DNA of 64,000 nucleotides, taken from positions 2,243,898 to 2,307,897 of the forward strand of contig CAADRB010000021.1 in assembly GCA_900708905.1 (NCBI GenBank). Direction: 5' to 3'. Of the stretch, positions 8,136 through 19,270 are shown piece by piece (the stretch's first letter is position 1; every line of letters begins with the position of its first letter). The position numbers and the translations under genes are program-made. The stretch comes from Hymenolepis diminuta (taxonomy: Eukaryota; Platyhelminthes; Cestoda; Cyclophyllidea; Hymenolepididae). The notes beneath the pieces were generated by a model, which did no database searches, had not been told where the DNA came from, and saw only the letters and a list, made by a program, of their open reading frames with translations.

Positions 8136-11100
8136 AAAACAGCATCACTGAAGGCCTCTACAACTCACACGCCATTTGGAAAACAAAGCCACGCCATGGC
8201 AAATATGATTTGAGCGCATACTCTTTGTATAGAGATAGATATTTTTAAACTCTTAAAATTAATTAATTTTTTTCAATCTTATAAATCATAAAGGAAAGCA
8301 TAATTGATTTTTTAAAAATATATTCAGGTTGAAATCGGTTCTTTCTATTAACCAGTACTCACGCATAATTAAGTATTATACATTCCATTTTATTATTTAC
8401 ATAACTCCCTATTTTACATCTGTTTGAGTTTATTTATTAAACTACGTTGATTGTTAGCGTTGTTAAATCTCAGCCTATTATTAATATATCAATGGTTATC
8501 TGAGAAATCTTAAGGCATAAAATTTATTCACAAATTATACAAATCAAGTGTTATAACTAAAATCCGTGACTATTCAGAGGGTATTAAGACATAATAACAT
8601 TAAAATCTAACTATTTTCAAATAAATTATTTAAGAAAATGGCACATTGAGCCCCAATCGTTTTAAGGGGGAAATTTTATTAAAACATAGTATTATCATAA
8701 GATAATTTCACCGTTTAGAAATTAACTCTTAATAGCCTAACTAAATGACTTTCATATATTTAATAAAACGCAACTATCATTCGTTGCACCGCTTAATATG
8801 AAGTAAGACATTATGGACGAGATTTACATTTCATCATTATTAAATCGAACATTTAAAAGAAGCCAAATAGTTACAATTTTTTCGCCACACCAACCAAATT
8901 CCACTGAGATTGTAAACCACGCAAGAAAATTCTTGTAATTTGTGCACAAATGACAACTCTCATTTTTGGAGTCTCATTGAAGAATAAGTGCTAACTTAGG
9001 CAATCCAGTTCATAGAATACACAGAGAGTATAGACTGGCCGATCATTTTTAGTATAGATTTGAGGTAATAATTTCGGTAGAATATTAATAACGATTATGA
9101 TAAAAAAATGGCATTGGTCCTTGCATTTCTGAAGGATTTTATATTATGGAGAATGCCTACTCAAATAATTAACAATTTGAATTATATCGCCAATATGTTG
9201 ACAGCAAATACAGGATAGTTTTAAGCTGAGACATATATAAGGGAAAAGAGAAAAACTTAAACGATCTAAGTGAAAAGAATTGGATAAATGATTGGAAATT
9301 AATAAAAAAACTGCGTTTCTTTATTCGACTTTTTATAGTTTTGTAGTTCGCCACCTGTAATTCATTAGAGATGAAGTTAGAGAACAGAAAAATGATACCT
9401 TAATTAGCTTAATACATACTCATTGGAAATCAAATGCACTGTATTAAATCACAGTTATTTTCATGTAAAAGTAGGAATGATTATGACTTTAGTAAATTCG
9501 TTTTAGTACGGTCCAGTTTGGATACTGAAGAAATGTCAAAAGATTTTAAAAGAAATCTACTTGGTATAATAATTTTCTGCTTACGATATTTTTAAACTGA
9601 AATGCCGAGTTTATTATTTTAATAATATTTACGTTAATGACGGCATTTTTGTAATGCAGATCCAATAATTCTTACAATCGGGGAATGAGCCATACTTCTT
9701 CAAAAGTAGCTCTAATCCCAGACAAAGCCGCTTTAAGAACCAGAAAAATCGGACTTGATATCCTCACACAGAACTACTGGTCTTCCTGAGGCTAACAAAT
9801 TATAACGACCTTTAAAGTGTGAGAAGACCAAGAGTTGGGCTGGACAAATAGGAATTGGACAATTTAGAGTGAATTACAAGGCAAAAGAGCAGGGAGTGGG
9901 AAAGGGGATTGGGTGAGAAGAGGGAAACGTCAATATTGATCTAGGACAATCCGAGGTGTGAAAAACGAGCAAAGTCAGTTTATCTTTGAGGTACTGACCG
10001 ATTTTATCCCGTGTGAGTCAGTGCGTGATTGTAGGACGAGCGATCAATCAGAAATCCCAAACTGAAAATAAGGTGCGGGTGCAAAACCGAGACAGATCAG
10101 ATCTATGGGTCAAATTGCTCAAATAATACACGTCTCTATGGAAGGAGGGCAAGTGAGTGATATGATGAACCTAATAATCTTAAGTGAAATGGGTGGGTGA
10201 AATAGGAATAATTAAAGAGGACCACATATGATCAAACGGGTCAAGTCCTAGACACAAAACACGAAGTTGGTTATTGATATATCTCAAGCAAGGGAGTTTT
10301 GCGGTTATTCCTTAAGTGATCATATTAACGTTGGTAACTTAGAGGTGGAGTCAAAAGGCTTAGGTGCTAAATTTAAATTTAACTTAAGTTTCTAGTCTAT
10401 TTAAATTCAGTCACTATTCATCTGGGCAAAAGTTCATGTCAGTAATTTCCAGAGCTGACTGAGAGTCAGATTGAAATGATTAGCATGCTGCACCCATCTT
10501 GGTCCATCAGTCAGATAATATAGCCAACAAATGATTACTTAATGTTTTTGGAGGTGTTTTTAATTGCTTTCAGGACAATTTAAAACGTTTTTAACGAATT
10601 TAGAGCGTAATAACCGACTAAAACATTATATAATTAGTAGAATTGAATGCTGGTTAATTTAGAAAAATAGGGAACTTATATGTTCATTTCAAGTGTAACT
10701 CAATTATTTCTATTCTCGGAACTAAGTTATTCCTCGTAATACTTTGTAATAAATTAATAATCCTAAAAAAACACCTAATATCAGTTTTAAATCTTTTCGC
10801 GCAGTGAGAAAGGGTTAAGATTTGGCAACTTAGAGACAATTCGATAAATGATCATTAGTGTGATTTGAATGATAAACCGTACCGGTTAATATGTGACTCA
10901 TTTTCATTTCAGTGAAAGGGTTCGTTGAATTACAATCATTATCTGCTTATACTGCAGAAAAGTGAATATATAAGTATATAAATTACAGAAGCTCGAAATG
11001 TAAATTCACAGACATGGTTAATTCAACTAATAATAGGAAAGCTGCTTTAAAAATTCGGAATATTGCAACCTTTTATTGTGACTTTAAGAAAATATTTAGC

Positions 11101-11799
11101 GATATTTTCCTTAGGTCATGATCAAATTATCAATCGAATCAACTTGTTTACACTGTGTTAACCAACATAACTGTTTCAAATCTAAAAAATCAAATTATAT
11201 TCAAATATGGAACTGATTATTATAAATAGTAAATAACTTTTTCAAGGGCTAATATGGTGTTGTTTAGATAATCAAGTTCATGTTTGCCATTTCAGAATTT
11301 TATGGAGGCTCGATAATTTTCTAGATTCCTGTAAATATTTCATTTATTATTACCTCATTTCCAATTTTTACTGTTGTATGCTGTGCTTAAAACTTTAAAA
11401 AATTTCTAAAACGCACATTCAACGTATTGTGCCATTGAGATGTTCTTGTTTTCAAGTTATTTTTAATTGTCTTCTGATTATTCCATTTAAAAGTTTATTT
11501 AGTATAATTACAAGAATTTTGGGATCTTACCTACACAATTGGTCACAATTGAATTTCACGGCTTTACTAAATTATGGTGTTGCTCTTTTTTATATGTCGG
11601 TTTTATTTACCCTTTAATTGTAGTTATTTGTTACTTTAAGAATACCTTCTAATTGTTCAAAAACACTTTTAATCCTGTAAAATATACTAAAAATTATGAA
11701 TTTCATCACAATAGCCGACTTCTTTTTGAATGTCAGTGTTACATTCACGTCTTTAATTTACCATTTTCCTATTATTACTATATTTTCTTTACTTCATAG
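8136..11799. other. Intergenic AT-rich DNA, nothing else supported
   Basis: No exon, RNA gene or clear repeat could be supported. The segment 9860-9960 is purine-rich (runs of AG and GGG) and may be an inverted, diverged relative of the pyrimidine-rich elements at 21.8 and 23.2 kb. The promoter and any 5' untranslated exon of the zinc-finger gene should lie in the right-hand part but were not identified. Confidence 0.4.
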
Positions 11800-11803
11800 T
11801 TTA

Positions 11804-14800
11804 ATGGATGAACTTCATGGAGACAATTTGACCGATCACAATCTTTCCTTCGATCAGCTTCGCATTGTGGATGTTCCAAATGATAACATGGAGCTTTCAT
11901 ATTCAAATTCAGTATGCTAAAGGCTATTTTACTGTGATGTCTTAAAAAATGTTTGCAGTGAAAGTGAGAACTTTACTAAATCTGCCTTTTACTTCTTTGA
12001 AGGAAAACGGTCTTCACTATTCAGAAAAGCCCTCCCGTAAAAAGGTTCTTGTGAAGATCTCAGCTCCAACCGATGTGGAATCAACTTTTGTGGTAACTGC
12101 TTCTCCAGAAAATGCTTCGCCTTCAATGGCAATTAATTCAGTCGAAGTTAATTTCCAACCAGAAAACGATGGTTGTCCACTCACAAAGCCTGAATTGATT
12201 GATTCCGATGATTGTACTTGGAATCCTCGTCTCCATGTTAGCTACTGCTCTTTTCTTAATTTGTTGTGTAGTAAAAAGAGTGGGAGAAAAATATACTGGG
12301 AGTAGCGTTTCATTAACTGCATTTCATCTGTCAAATAGCTAGAAATCAAACTAATGCTTCTCCCTCTTTTAATGAATCTATTATCTAGTCATTAGTCATC
12401 TGCATTATTTAACAATGGACTTCTGATAAAATGCTCATAATCGTAACGCTACGTTAAACACACGCCATCAGGTGTTAGTCAAGGTAAATCAAGAAATACA
12501 TTTGATAAATAAATAATAATGTTATCTGTATTTGAAAGTAAGTGGTAAAAAAGTGTTCAGTAAATATGATTATGATTTTTAGCCTCAATTATTGCATTTT
12601 TCAATAAGTATAACACTATTTCTAACCTTTTTATGCAAGTCTCTATTTATATTTACACAAATGGCACTTACGGATGAAAAACGATGTCATATTTAAGGTT
12701 TGATTATATCTTAATCGGCCAGGGTTTTAATTAAGAACTAGTGACTTATCAATATCTTACCCAAGTGTTGATCTATTAATTGAACAAAAGTGGTAATCAT
12801 TATAGCATTGCATTTTGATATAAAAGACTGTTTTGATGAACCGATGTCAAACAAATTACTTGGGCAACTGATGCAGAGTTGGTCTAAATAGTATTAAAGA
12901 ATAAGAATAAAAGTACGAAAGATATAAGGATGAACCAAGGTGTAGTAATGGGTACAAATAGGGGAGGGAGAGACTTTCCATAATGATCGCCACCCTACCT
13001 AGCAGCTTACAAATTAGTTGAGTATATATCTCTGCCCTTGAATTTTCATAGGCCACTGTTCTCCCATATTTGCTTGTGTGCAAGTGCTAATGGATTTGCT
13101 AGCTTAGCAAACTCTCAATTCCTCCGCAGCAATTTGCTTGATGGCTTTCACTATCCAATTAACATAACTTTTCTCCGTGTATTACGATTATCTTTAAATT
13201 TTCAGATCAAAGAGTTGTTACGCGCTGTTTAATTTTTCCACTCTTAATTCTTGCAGGCTACGTCTGGTGGTGGAAGGCGCTACCACTGTCGGCGTTGTCG
13301 AAAGAAATTTCTTCGAAAACGTGATCTCAACAGGCATCAGCATACCATCCATGGGATCTTGGCCTATATCTGCAAAACCCGGGGTTGTACGGAACGCTTC
13401 GAGACAATGACTGATCTTGTAAATCATCGTAGTCGGGTTCACCTCACTAATCGCACTCCGAGAAATTGCAAACTTTGCAATCGCAAATTTGTCACCGAAA
13501 AATCACTTATGGTATGTCGAAATTTTACTCCGAGAATTTATTGAAACCAATAATTGGGCATGTAACTGTTTGGGTTGTGTACACAATGTAATATTTGAAG
13601 TGGTCAAAATTCATTGTAAGAAGAGTCTATAAACGCAGATATAGACGGTGGTGCAGCGATCAACGTGCTTGTCTGCGATTCAGGGGTCGTATGTTCGATG
13701 TCTATTGGTGTACGCGCAGTGGGTAGTCTGGCTAACCACACTGATTAAATCTGGCTAATAAAAAGCGTGGCATAATTCCAGTTCCACACCGTCCAATAAT
13801 TTGAGCGTTTGAAAGTGGCTTCCTAAATGGGCTTTATTGTAAACGAATCAGCTTCTGATCTTATTCTTCCGTCACTACCCGTAATTAATTTATTTTAACG
13901 ATTACCGTTCCTACATCTCTAGTTTATTCACATCAGATTAGCTTTGTCATATCCCTACTGGATATCTTATAAATATTTCAGAAAGTAATTAATCTGACAT
14001 TAAATAGAATTACATGCATCACGACTCATTTCTTTTCTAATTTTCTTTTTTAAAAATCGCCAGAAAAGCAAATGGTACCATTTGCCACTTCCATGAGGCT
14101 TAATAATTTTTCCATCTCCATATTTTTCATTAAAGTAAACTAATTTTTATGTTAGGGAATTTTTCTCGAAGTGAAACATTCCAAATCGATATTAATTACA
14201 TTCTAGTTTAAATTGGGAGAGAAGCGTATTGATAAGTTCCCAATTCGCCATCTTTACCTAAGCCATATGTACCTTAACTTTTCGAATGAATGATCAAGCG
14301 CGGTGAAATAGCATTGACCTCCTTTGGCTCAATGTGCTTTTATTTGAATGGTCGAAGTGCATTTTGTGAACAATGCAAGGTGTATTTTTTCCCTCCATTT
14401 AATTATTTTATTTTTAGGTCTGATTTCTAGACTCTTGATAATACAAACTCACTCGTTTATTAAACAAACCAACATAAATTATTCTAGTGGATGGCGGCGT
14501 ACCTTTATGTAGGGGATAGTGAATTTTGGACTGCTGAGGTGGGTCCTTTTACTTCTTCACTACTCAGCTCAGACTGGAGAATATTTGCGTGATTTTTATT
14601 TCCCTTCTCCGCCTACACTCATCAAAAGTGAATATTTGTCTCTCTAAAAGATCTTCGAACGTAGACTCTTGTTAAATTATTATTTACTCCAACGCTACAT
14701 TCAGAAGCGTAACTTTGAAAAACTTGTTGCAGATGCATCTTAGATGGCACAATCTACGACCATTTCGATGTAAAAAGTGTACATGCTACTTCCAAACTCG

Positions 14801-16384
14801 TAAAGAATGGTCTGAACATCGGCACAGTGAATATCTGGCGGAAAAAGACCAACAAAAATCGAAATCTCCAATCAGAAATGCAGGTACGCTTCATCTACGC
14901 ATTTATCTTCTTGCCTTGACTCCTCAAAACGCAGGTCATTTTCACGTTTTATGCTTATTTGTCTTCGTTCATGGTCTTTTACCAAATGCAGTGAATATTG
15001 AAGGATTTGAGTCGTCCGATGAGACTCAGTGTTTTTGTCTTTTGGGAAATGACAATGTGGTATAATTACATATGACGATAAATACATATCGTCATCATTG
15101 TCGTGCGATAGTTAGTCAGGTAGTTATTTGCTAAATCAGTCGTCGAGTAAGCGACGATTTTGAAAAGGGCGAGCACTGTTATGTACCTTAGTATCTTGCA
15201 GGATAGCTTCAAAGAATTAAATCAATTAGTTAAATAAGAATATTTCACATCAAATACATACAAATATTCTTTACAGTCACGATTTTAACTACTTTGCTAC
15301 TAGGCACAGAAATAAGACGCACTTTTCGATATTCGTGGAAACGTAACGGCTAATGTAACTCGAACATCCATTTAGATATTTCTGACATCTTTTCTGGGAA
15401 ATGAAATTGAATTTTTACAAGGTTGCTTTTCTATGTTAGTCTTTCATCAGATTATTTAGTCGATGTCTTATTTGAATTATAGCTCCACTTTCAAAGAAGG
15501 AGGAGAAAGAAATGCAAGCTGTTCTCTCCAGACTTCCAACTATTTTGGTAACCTATATGTCTATTTATTTCTTTCAATGTAGGCATTTCTTAACTTTTGA
15601 CTCTTATGTTGCTATCCAGCCAAAACCACCTCGAGGTAATCATCCTAAAATTCCCATTCCGTCATTCCATTCTGGTCCTTCCAATTCTCGGGAACTCAGG
15701 CCTTTGATGCCTGCATCCTTTGTCAATTCCTTCCCTGAAGAGAACTATGTTCCTATTTACTCCTCTCGTTCATCACCTGCCATTGAAAATAGCTCCGAAC
15801 AAATGGTACAGTTGGTTCCCTCTATTTTGTCTAGTCCAGTGATTTCAGTGGGATAAATATATATTCTAAATTTCAGATTCACCCTCCCATTAATGCAATC
15901 CTTCCGCCTCAATACCCTCAAGCAAATTATGAGAATATTTACCCCGTGGATGCATCTTATTACATTCCGTGTAAAGCAGCCTTTTTAAAGATTGATTATT
16001 TACTTTAACCTGCTGTTTTGGTCATTATTCAATTCCCTATTTCAGCATATCAGGCGAACAGCGAATATGGCGTTCAAATGGAGACAGATTTTGGAATGCC
16101 TCCTGTAGAAGTGGTTGATCTCAATACATATCCTGTGGAGGTTACCAGTTTAACGGACATCAATTGGTCCAACTCAGACTCCTATGCAGCCGATCACAAT
16201 CAAAACTGGGTCAGGGCTTGTCTATAGTAAACCTTTCTACTTGATGTATTTCAGTAGATGTCTAATTTACATTTCACCTTTATAGCTTCAACCGATAACC
16301 CTGTATGGGGAAAGTCAGCAGGATGTAGAACTTATGCAAATGGTGGAGGAAACGCTACAAGGAGACTTTGCCCGAAATCTCTAA
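11804..16384 (+). CDS. C2H2 zinc-finger protein, nine exons, likely transcription factor
   Basis: Exons: 11804-11911, 12003-12236, 13257-13511, 14733-14883, 15483-15547, 15620-15805, 15877-15970, 16046-16209, 16286-16384. All joins are GT-AG, all phases agree, and the total is exactly 452 codons with TAA at 16382. Residues 1-114 are acidic and polar; four C2H2 fingers span about 125-232. Finger 1: C125, C128, H141, H146; finger 2: C153, C158 (C-X4-C), H171, H176; finger 3: C185, C188, H201, H205; finger 4: C212, C215, H228 with the last ligand missing or moved. The remaining about 200 residues are Pro/Ser-rich, a usual activation or interaction tail. Role as a nuclear DNA-binding regulator is inferred from the fingers; no orthologue recognised. 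ATG 11804 is chosen as the first in-frame Met after an acceptor-like TTCATAG, so an untranslated first exon upstream is likely. Five introns are 71-91 nt, two about 0.6-1.2 kb. Confidence 0.85.
12003..12236 (+). CDS. Zinc-finger gene exon 2
   Basis: Acceptor TTACTTCTTTGAAG precedes GAAAACGGT; the exon has 78 whole codons and ends CTCCAT|GTTAGC. It encodes a polar, acidic segment with a basic patch (SRKKVLVKISAP) that may act as a nuclear localisation signal. The donor is weaker than the others, so its right border is the least certain of this gene. Confidence 0.7.
12237..13256 (+). other. Intron of the zinc-finger gene
   Basis: About 1.0 kb with no second gene. It contains a purine-rich patch near 12950-12975 and a coding-like stretch at 13100-13230 that lacks a usable donor. 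I see nothing else in it. Confidence 0.6.
13257..13511 (+). CDS. Zinc-finger gene exon 3, fingers 1, 2 and most of 3
   Basis: Acceptor ATTCTTGCAG and donor ATG|GTATGT flank 85 whole codons. Fingers 1 and 2 are complete, with C-X2-C and C-X4-C knuckles and 12-residue loops. Finger 3 is cut by the intron after the eleventh residue of its loop; splicing to 14733 restores CKLCNRKFVTEKSLMMHLRW, exactly the X12 spacing. That exact restoration confirms the splice. Confidence 0.9.
13512..14732 (+). other. Intron of the zinc-finger gene carrying a SINE
   Basis: About 1.2 kb. The left part holds SINE copy B; the rest is AT-rich with no exon or RNA that I can support. Confidence 0.6.
13644..13800 (+). 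mobile_element. tRNA-derived SINE, copy B
   Basis: A GACGGTGGTGCAGCGATCAA head and a TCGTATGTTCGATGTCTATT B-box-like stretch are followed by CACACTGATTAAATCTGGCT and a TAATAAAAAGCGTGG tail. The blocks are collinear with copy A. Sits in the sense direction within an intron. Confidence 0.7.
14733..14883 (+). CDS. Zinc-finger gene exon 4, end of finger 3 and finger 4
   Basis: Acceptor CTTGTTGCAG and donor GCAG|GTACGC are both near consensus. Finger 4 has C212, C215, the aromatic at +4 of the loop and H228, but the residue four beyond H228 is Glu; only H230 could serve as a fourth ligand. The finger may therefore be weak or non-DNA-binding. A Lys/Glu-rich linker follows and the exon ends in phase 1. 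Confidence 0.85.
15483..16384 (+). CDS. Zinc-finger gene exons 5-9, Pro/Ser-rich tail
   Basis: Five short exons separated by introns of 72, 71, 75 and 76 nt. They encode a low-complexity tail: PKPPRGNHPKIPIPS, then Ser/Pro stretches, Tyr- and Asn-rich segments, and a C-terminal acidic helix (VELMQMVEETLQ) before TAA. The near-uniform intron length of about 73 nt is a useful taxonomic hint. No domain recognised. Confidence 0.75.
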
Positions 16385-17734
16385 GCATTTGATCGAATCT
16401 ACCGGTGCATTTATAGTATAATTTAAGTGGTCTTTCAAAAACATGCGATTCGGCATTTTTAGTTATCAAGCTTTTGTAATTATACAACGAATGACTTTGT
16501 CTTATTTACTGATATTTAATTTTTTTCCGCTTAAATAATACAATTCGTCTGCCTTATTACATAGATTTAAATTGGCCGGTACTGAAAGAAAGTTTATAAC
16601 ACATCGTTTGTTTTGATAATATTTTTTTTCATTTATTCGTCAATCAAAGTTGAATAGAAGTGTGGGAATAGCCACTAGAGCCGACAATTAACAGCAACAA
16701 TCGATCGTTCTAAAAGTAGAAGGTAAGAGTTGTATAGACCAGAGTTTTATCGAGCAAACCACGATGAAAATGTGAGAAAGTAAGTTTGTGAGTGATGCGG
16801 ACGAGGAGAGAGAAGCGTAGGAGACTAACTGTTTGGTCGCTTTTTTTAAAGTGTTTGTATAGAAGGGGCTTCAAGGAAAGTGGGCGGAGTTAGAACAAAC
16901 AGATGGAATCGGTTTAGCCATAACTGCGGGAATTGAGGTCACCGTCGAGTTAAGGAACACTCTTTTAAGGTCCACCTAGATTATTATTATTAAAATAGGT
17001 AACCTGAGGAGACGCTATGGTTCTATACGGGAACATGAGGTCACTGCAGGATTAGGTGCCACTGTAGGAACGAGGTGAGTTTGGATCTCAGGAGTTAGCA
17101 GTGATTTAGATGAAGTTTCGGAAACGCGTAGTGTTAAAAAGTATTTGCCATAATACTCTTTGGACAAATAAAAGTCGACTCGCTGGAATTCATTTTTTAT
17201 AACTGACTAAAGGTAAGAATATTTTCAGCCTATCTTTCTGAACTTAATGAATATTTGATACATTACCGACCTCTAAAATAGGGAGCAACTTTATTTACAA
17301 AGTAGATTAAAATAAATAGAGATGAAAGTGGTTCCTTTTTTTGTTTTCAAATTTCGAAATTATTAAAATTTACGCAGTTGATTAAGAAAGAAAGAAATAT
17401 TTTACTGCGCTTGTTAGCAATTAAAATTGTTATATTTTCCCAAGAGAAAGGGAAAAAATGAAAGCACAAAATACAACATGATGAATCAGGTATTGACAAA
17501 TGAATTCATTGAGTTCTCTTAACTTAAAATGCTTAGCTGTCCCATCTCCGTTATTTTGCAACTGCAATACCATGTATGATCATTCTGCCTTCTCAAGCAC
17601 TGGGAGATTATTGAATTGAAGCGCCAAAATCGACACTTCTCGGTTAAAAAAAACAGTCAAAAAGCAAGGGTTATCGCGGAAAAGCATTTGCTGTAATCCA
17701 GAGGACTAATCAGCCTCGAGCCGCTCTTTAACAA

Positions 17735-17900
17735 ATATTATCCAGCCCGAATCCAGAAGTCAAATGAAGTCAGACTCTTTGATAAATTGATGTCGCTCTC
17801 AGCATCTTCTTGATCCTTCCCACTTGAAATATGTTGGATTTTCTACTAACCGATTTTTATTTTACTGTGGATGATAATAATAAGGAAAAGAACGAATGAG
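17735..17900 (+). repeat. Dispersed repeat, family 2, copy 1
   Basis: CAGCCCGAATCCAGAAGTCA, AGTCAGACTCTTT, then a CTCTCAGCATCTTCTTG block match 50050-50130 (CAACCCGAATCGAGTCC, GTAAGACTCTTT, TTCTCAACACCTTTTG) in order and spacing. About 160 nt are alignable by eye. Confidence 0.55.
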
Positions 17901-18969
17901 ACACGACGATAGGACGAAGGTCAGGACATAGCAAGGGTCTTTCTTTATCCCGGATGTTTTTTGCTCATTATATGATGGATAGTTAAATTTTATCAATCAG
18001 CACCGAACTTTTACGTAAAGGTTTGCTTAATTTTATGTAATTTTAACATGAGATCAAAAAAGTGGAAAACTTCTCTACAAAAATAATGTTGTGAAAATTG
18101 GTATCGTTATACTCTTTTTTATTGATTTATTAATTGGAAATTGTTAACTGAACTATTAATAATAAGTTAGTTCTAAGTTTTAATAAGTATCATTATAATC
18201 AACGCTTCTAAAGCGATTTAATACTTAGTTAATATAGAATTGTCCCATAGAACTTTACGTATCTTCAAAGCATCCAGAGTTTCAGAAATCAGGAACCAAC
18301 CTTTTTTCTGTCTATCGTTAACCATTTCGCACCTAACTTGAGCTCAGATGAATAATTTAGTGATCATGTTAGCCAAATGTCACCCTTAGAAGAGATATAT
18401 TTAGAAATAGAATAACAATTAAGTAGGTTAGAGCAGATATTTCTTGTATATATTGTTGTCACAATTACTTGTCGGTGGAATAAAATAATGAATGGGCCAT
18501 GGGATTATTGAATGCAAACACTTAGTAATTTTAACCAATTTTCACTTTTCATCTACCCACTCTGAGGCTATGAAGATTGGAAAGGTAAATCTACAGATGT
18601 TTTTCCGCTTTATGCTATCAGTCGGTTTAGAAATTGGTTTTAAAACACAAATTAATAGTCAAATCCGTCCAAGAAAGCCATCATAAAGTGCAGTTTTCCA
18701 CAAAAACCTCGATTATTTCAGGTTAAAAAGGTTTTAAAGAAAAAAAAGGCATTAATCATAATCCGAGCTCACTAAAACATTGCAATTCTTGAATCGAAAT
18801 CTTCAAATTTCACTATTTTATAATATTAATGAGTTAAATATTAAAAAACTACCTATCCATCTGTTCGAATTGCACCATAAATAAGAACTTCAACTTATCA
18901 CATTGTTAAAATGGAGAAAGTGTATGATTGTCATCTTTATGAGTGCAAATAGAAAAAATTAATGAAAAA

Positions 18970-19270
18970 TATTAATAAAACGGTCAATAAGCACTTGACA
19001 TCGTTGACAGAAATTTACCCAGCGATCTTAGTGACGAATCATGAAATTTGGATTGAGAATTTAGTAAATGCTGTGCAACTTGAAAATCAAACGAAGTAAG
19101 ACTCTTTAGGTATTCTGACTGTGTTTCCAATATCTTTTAAATCCTCTTCATTTCATTCCCTACCGAACTTTGCTATCATTCGAATCTAGTTGCTTTCCCA
19201 CTACGAACAATCTAAAATATGTTTACCTTGCTGTGGGTATTGATAATAGGAATAAAACAGTAAGCCGTTG
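18970..19270 (+). repeat. Dispersed repeat, family 2, copy 2
   Basis: Longest copy. Blocks in order: GGTCAATAAGCACTTGACAT, CAGCGATCTTAGTGACGAAT, AATTTGGATT, GTAAGACTCTTTAGG, TATTGATAATAGGAATAAA. Matches the copy at 49900 over nearly its whole length, with many substitutions, so the family is old. Confidence 0.6.
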
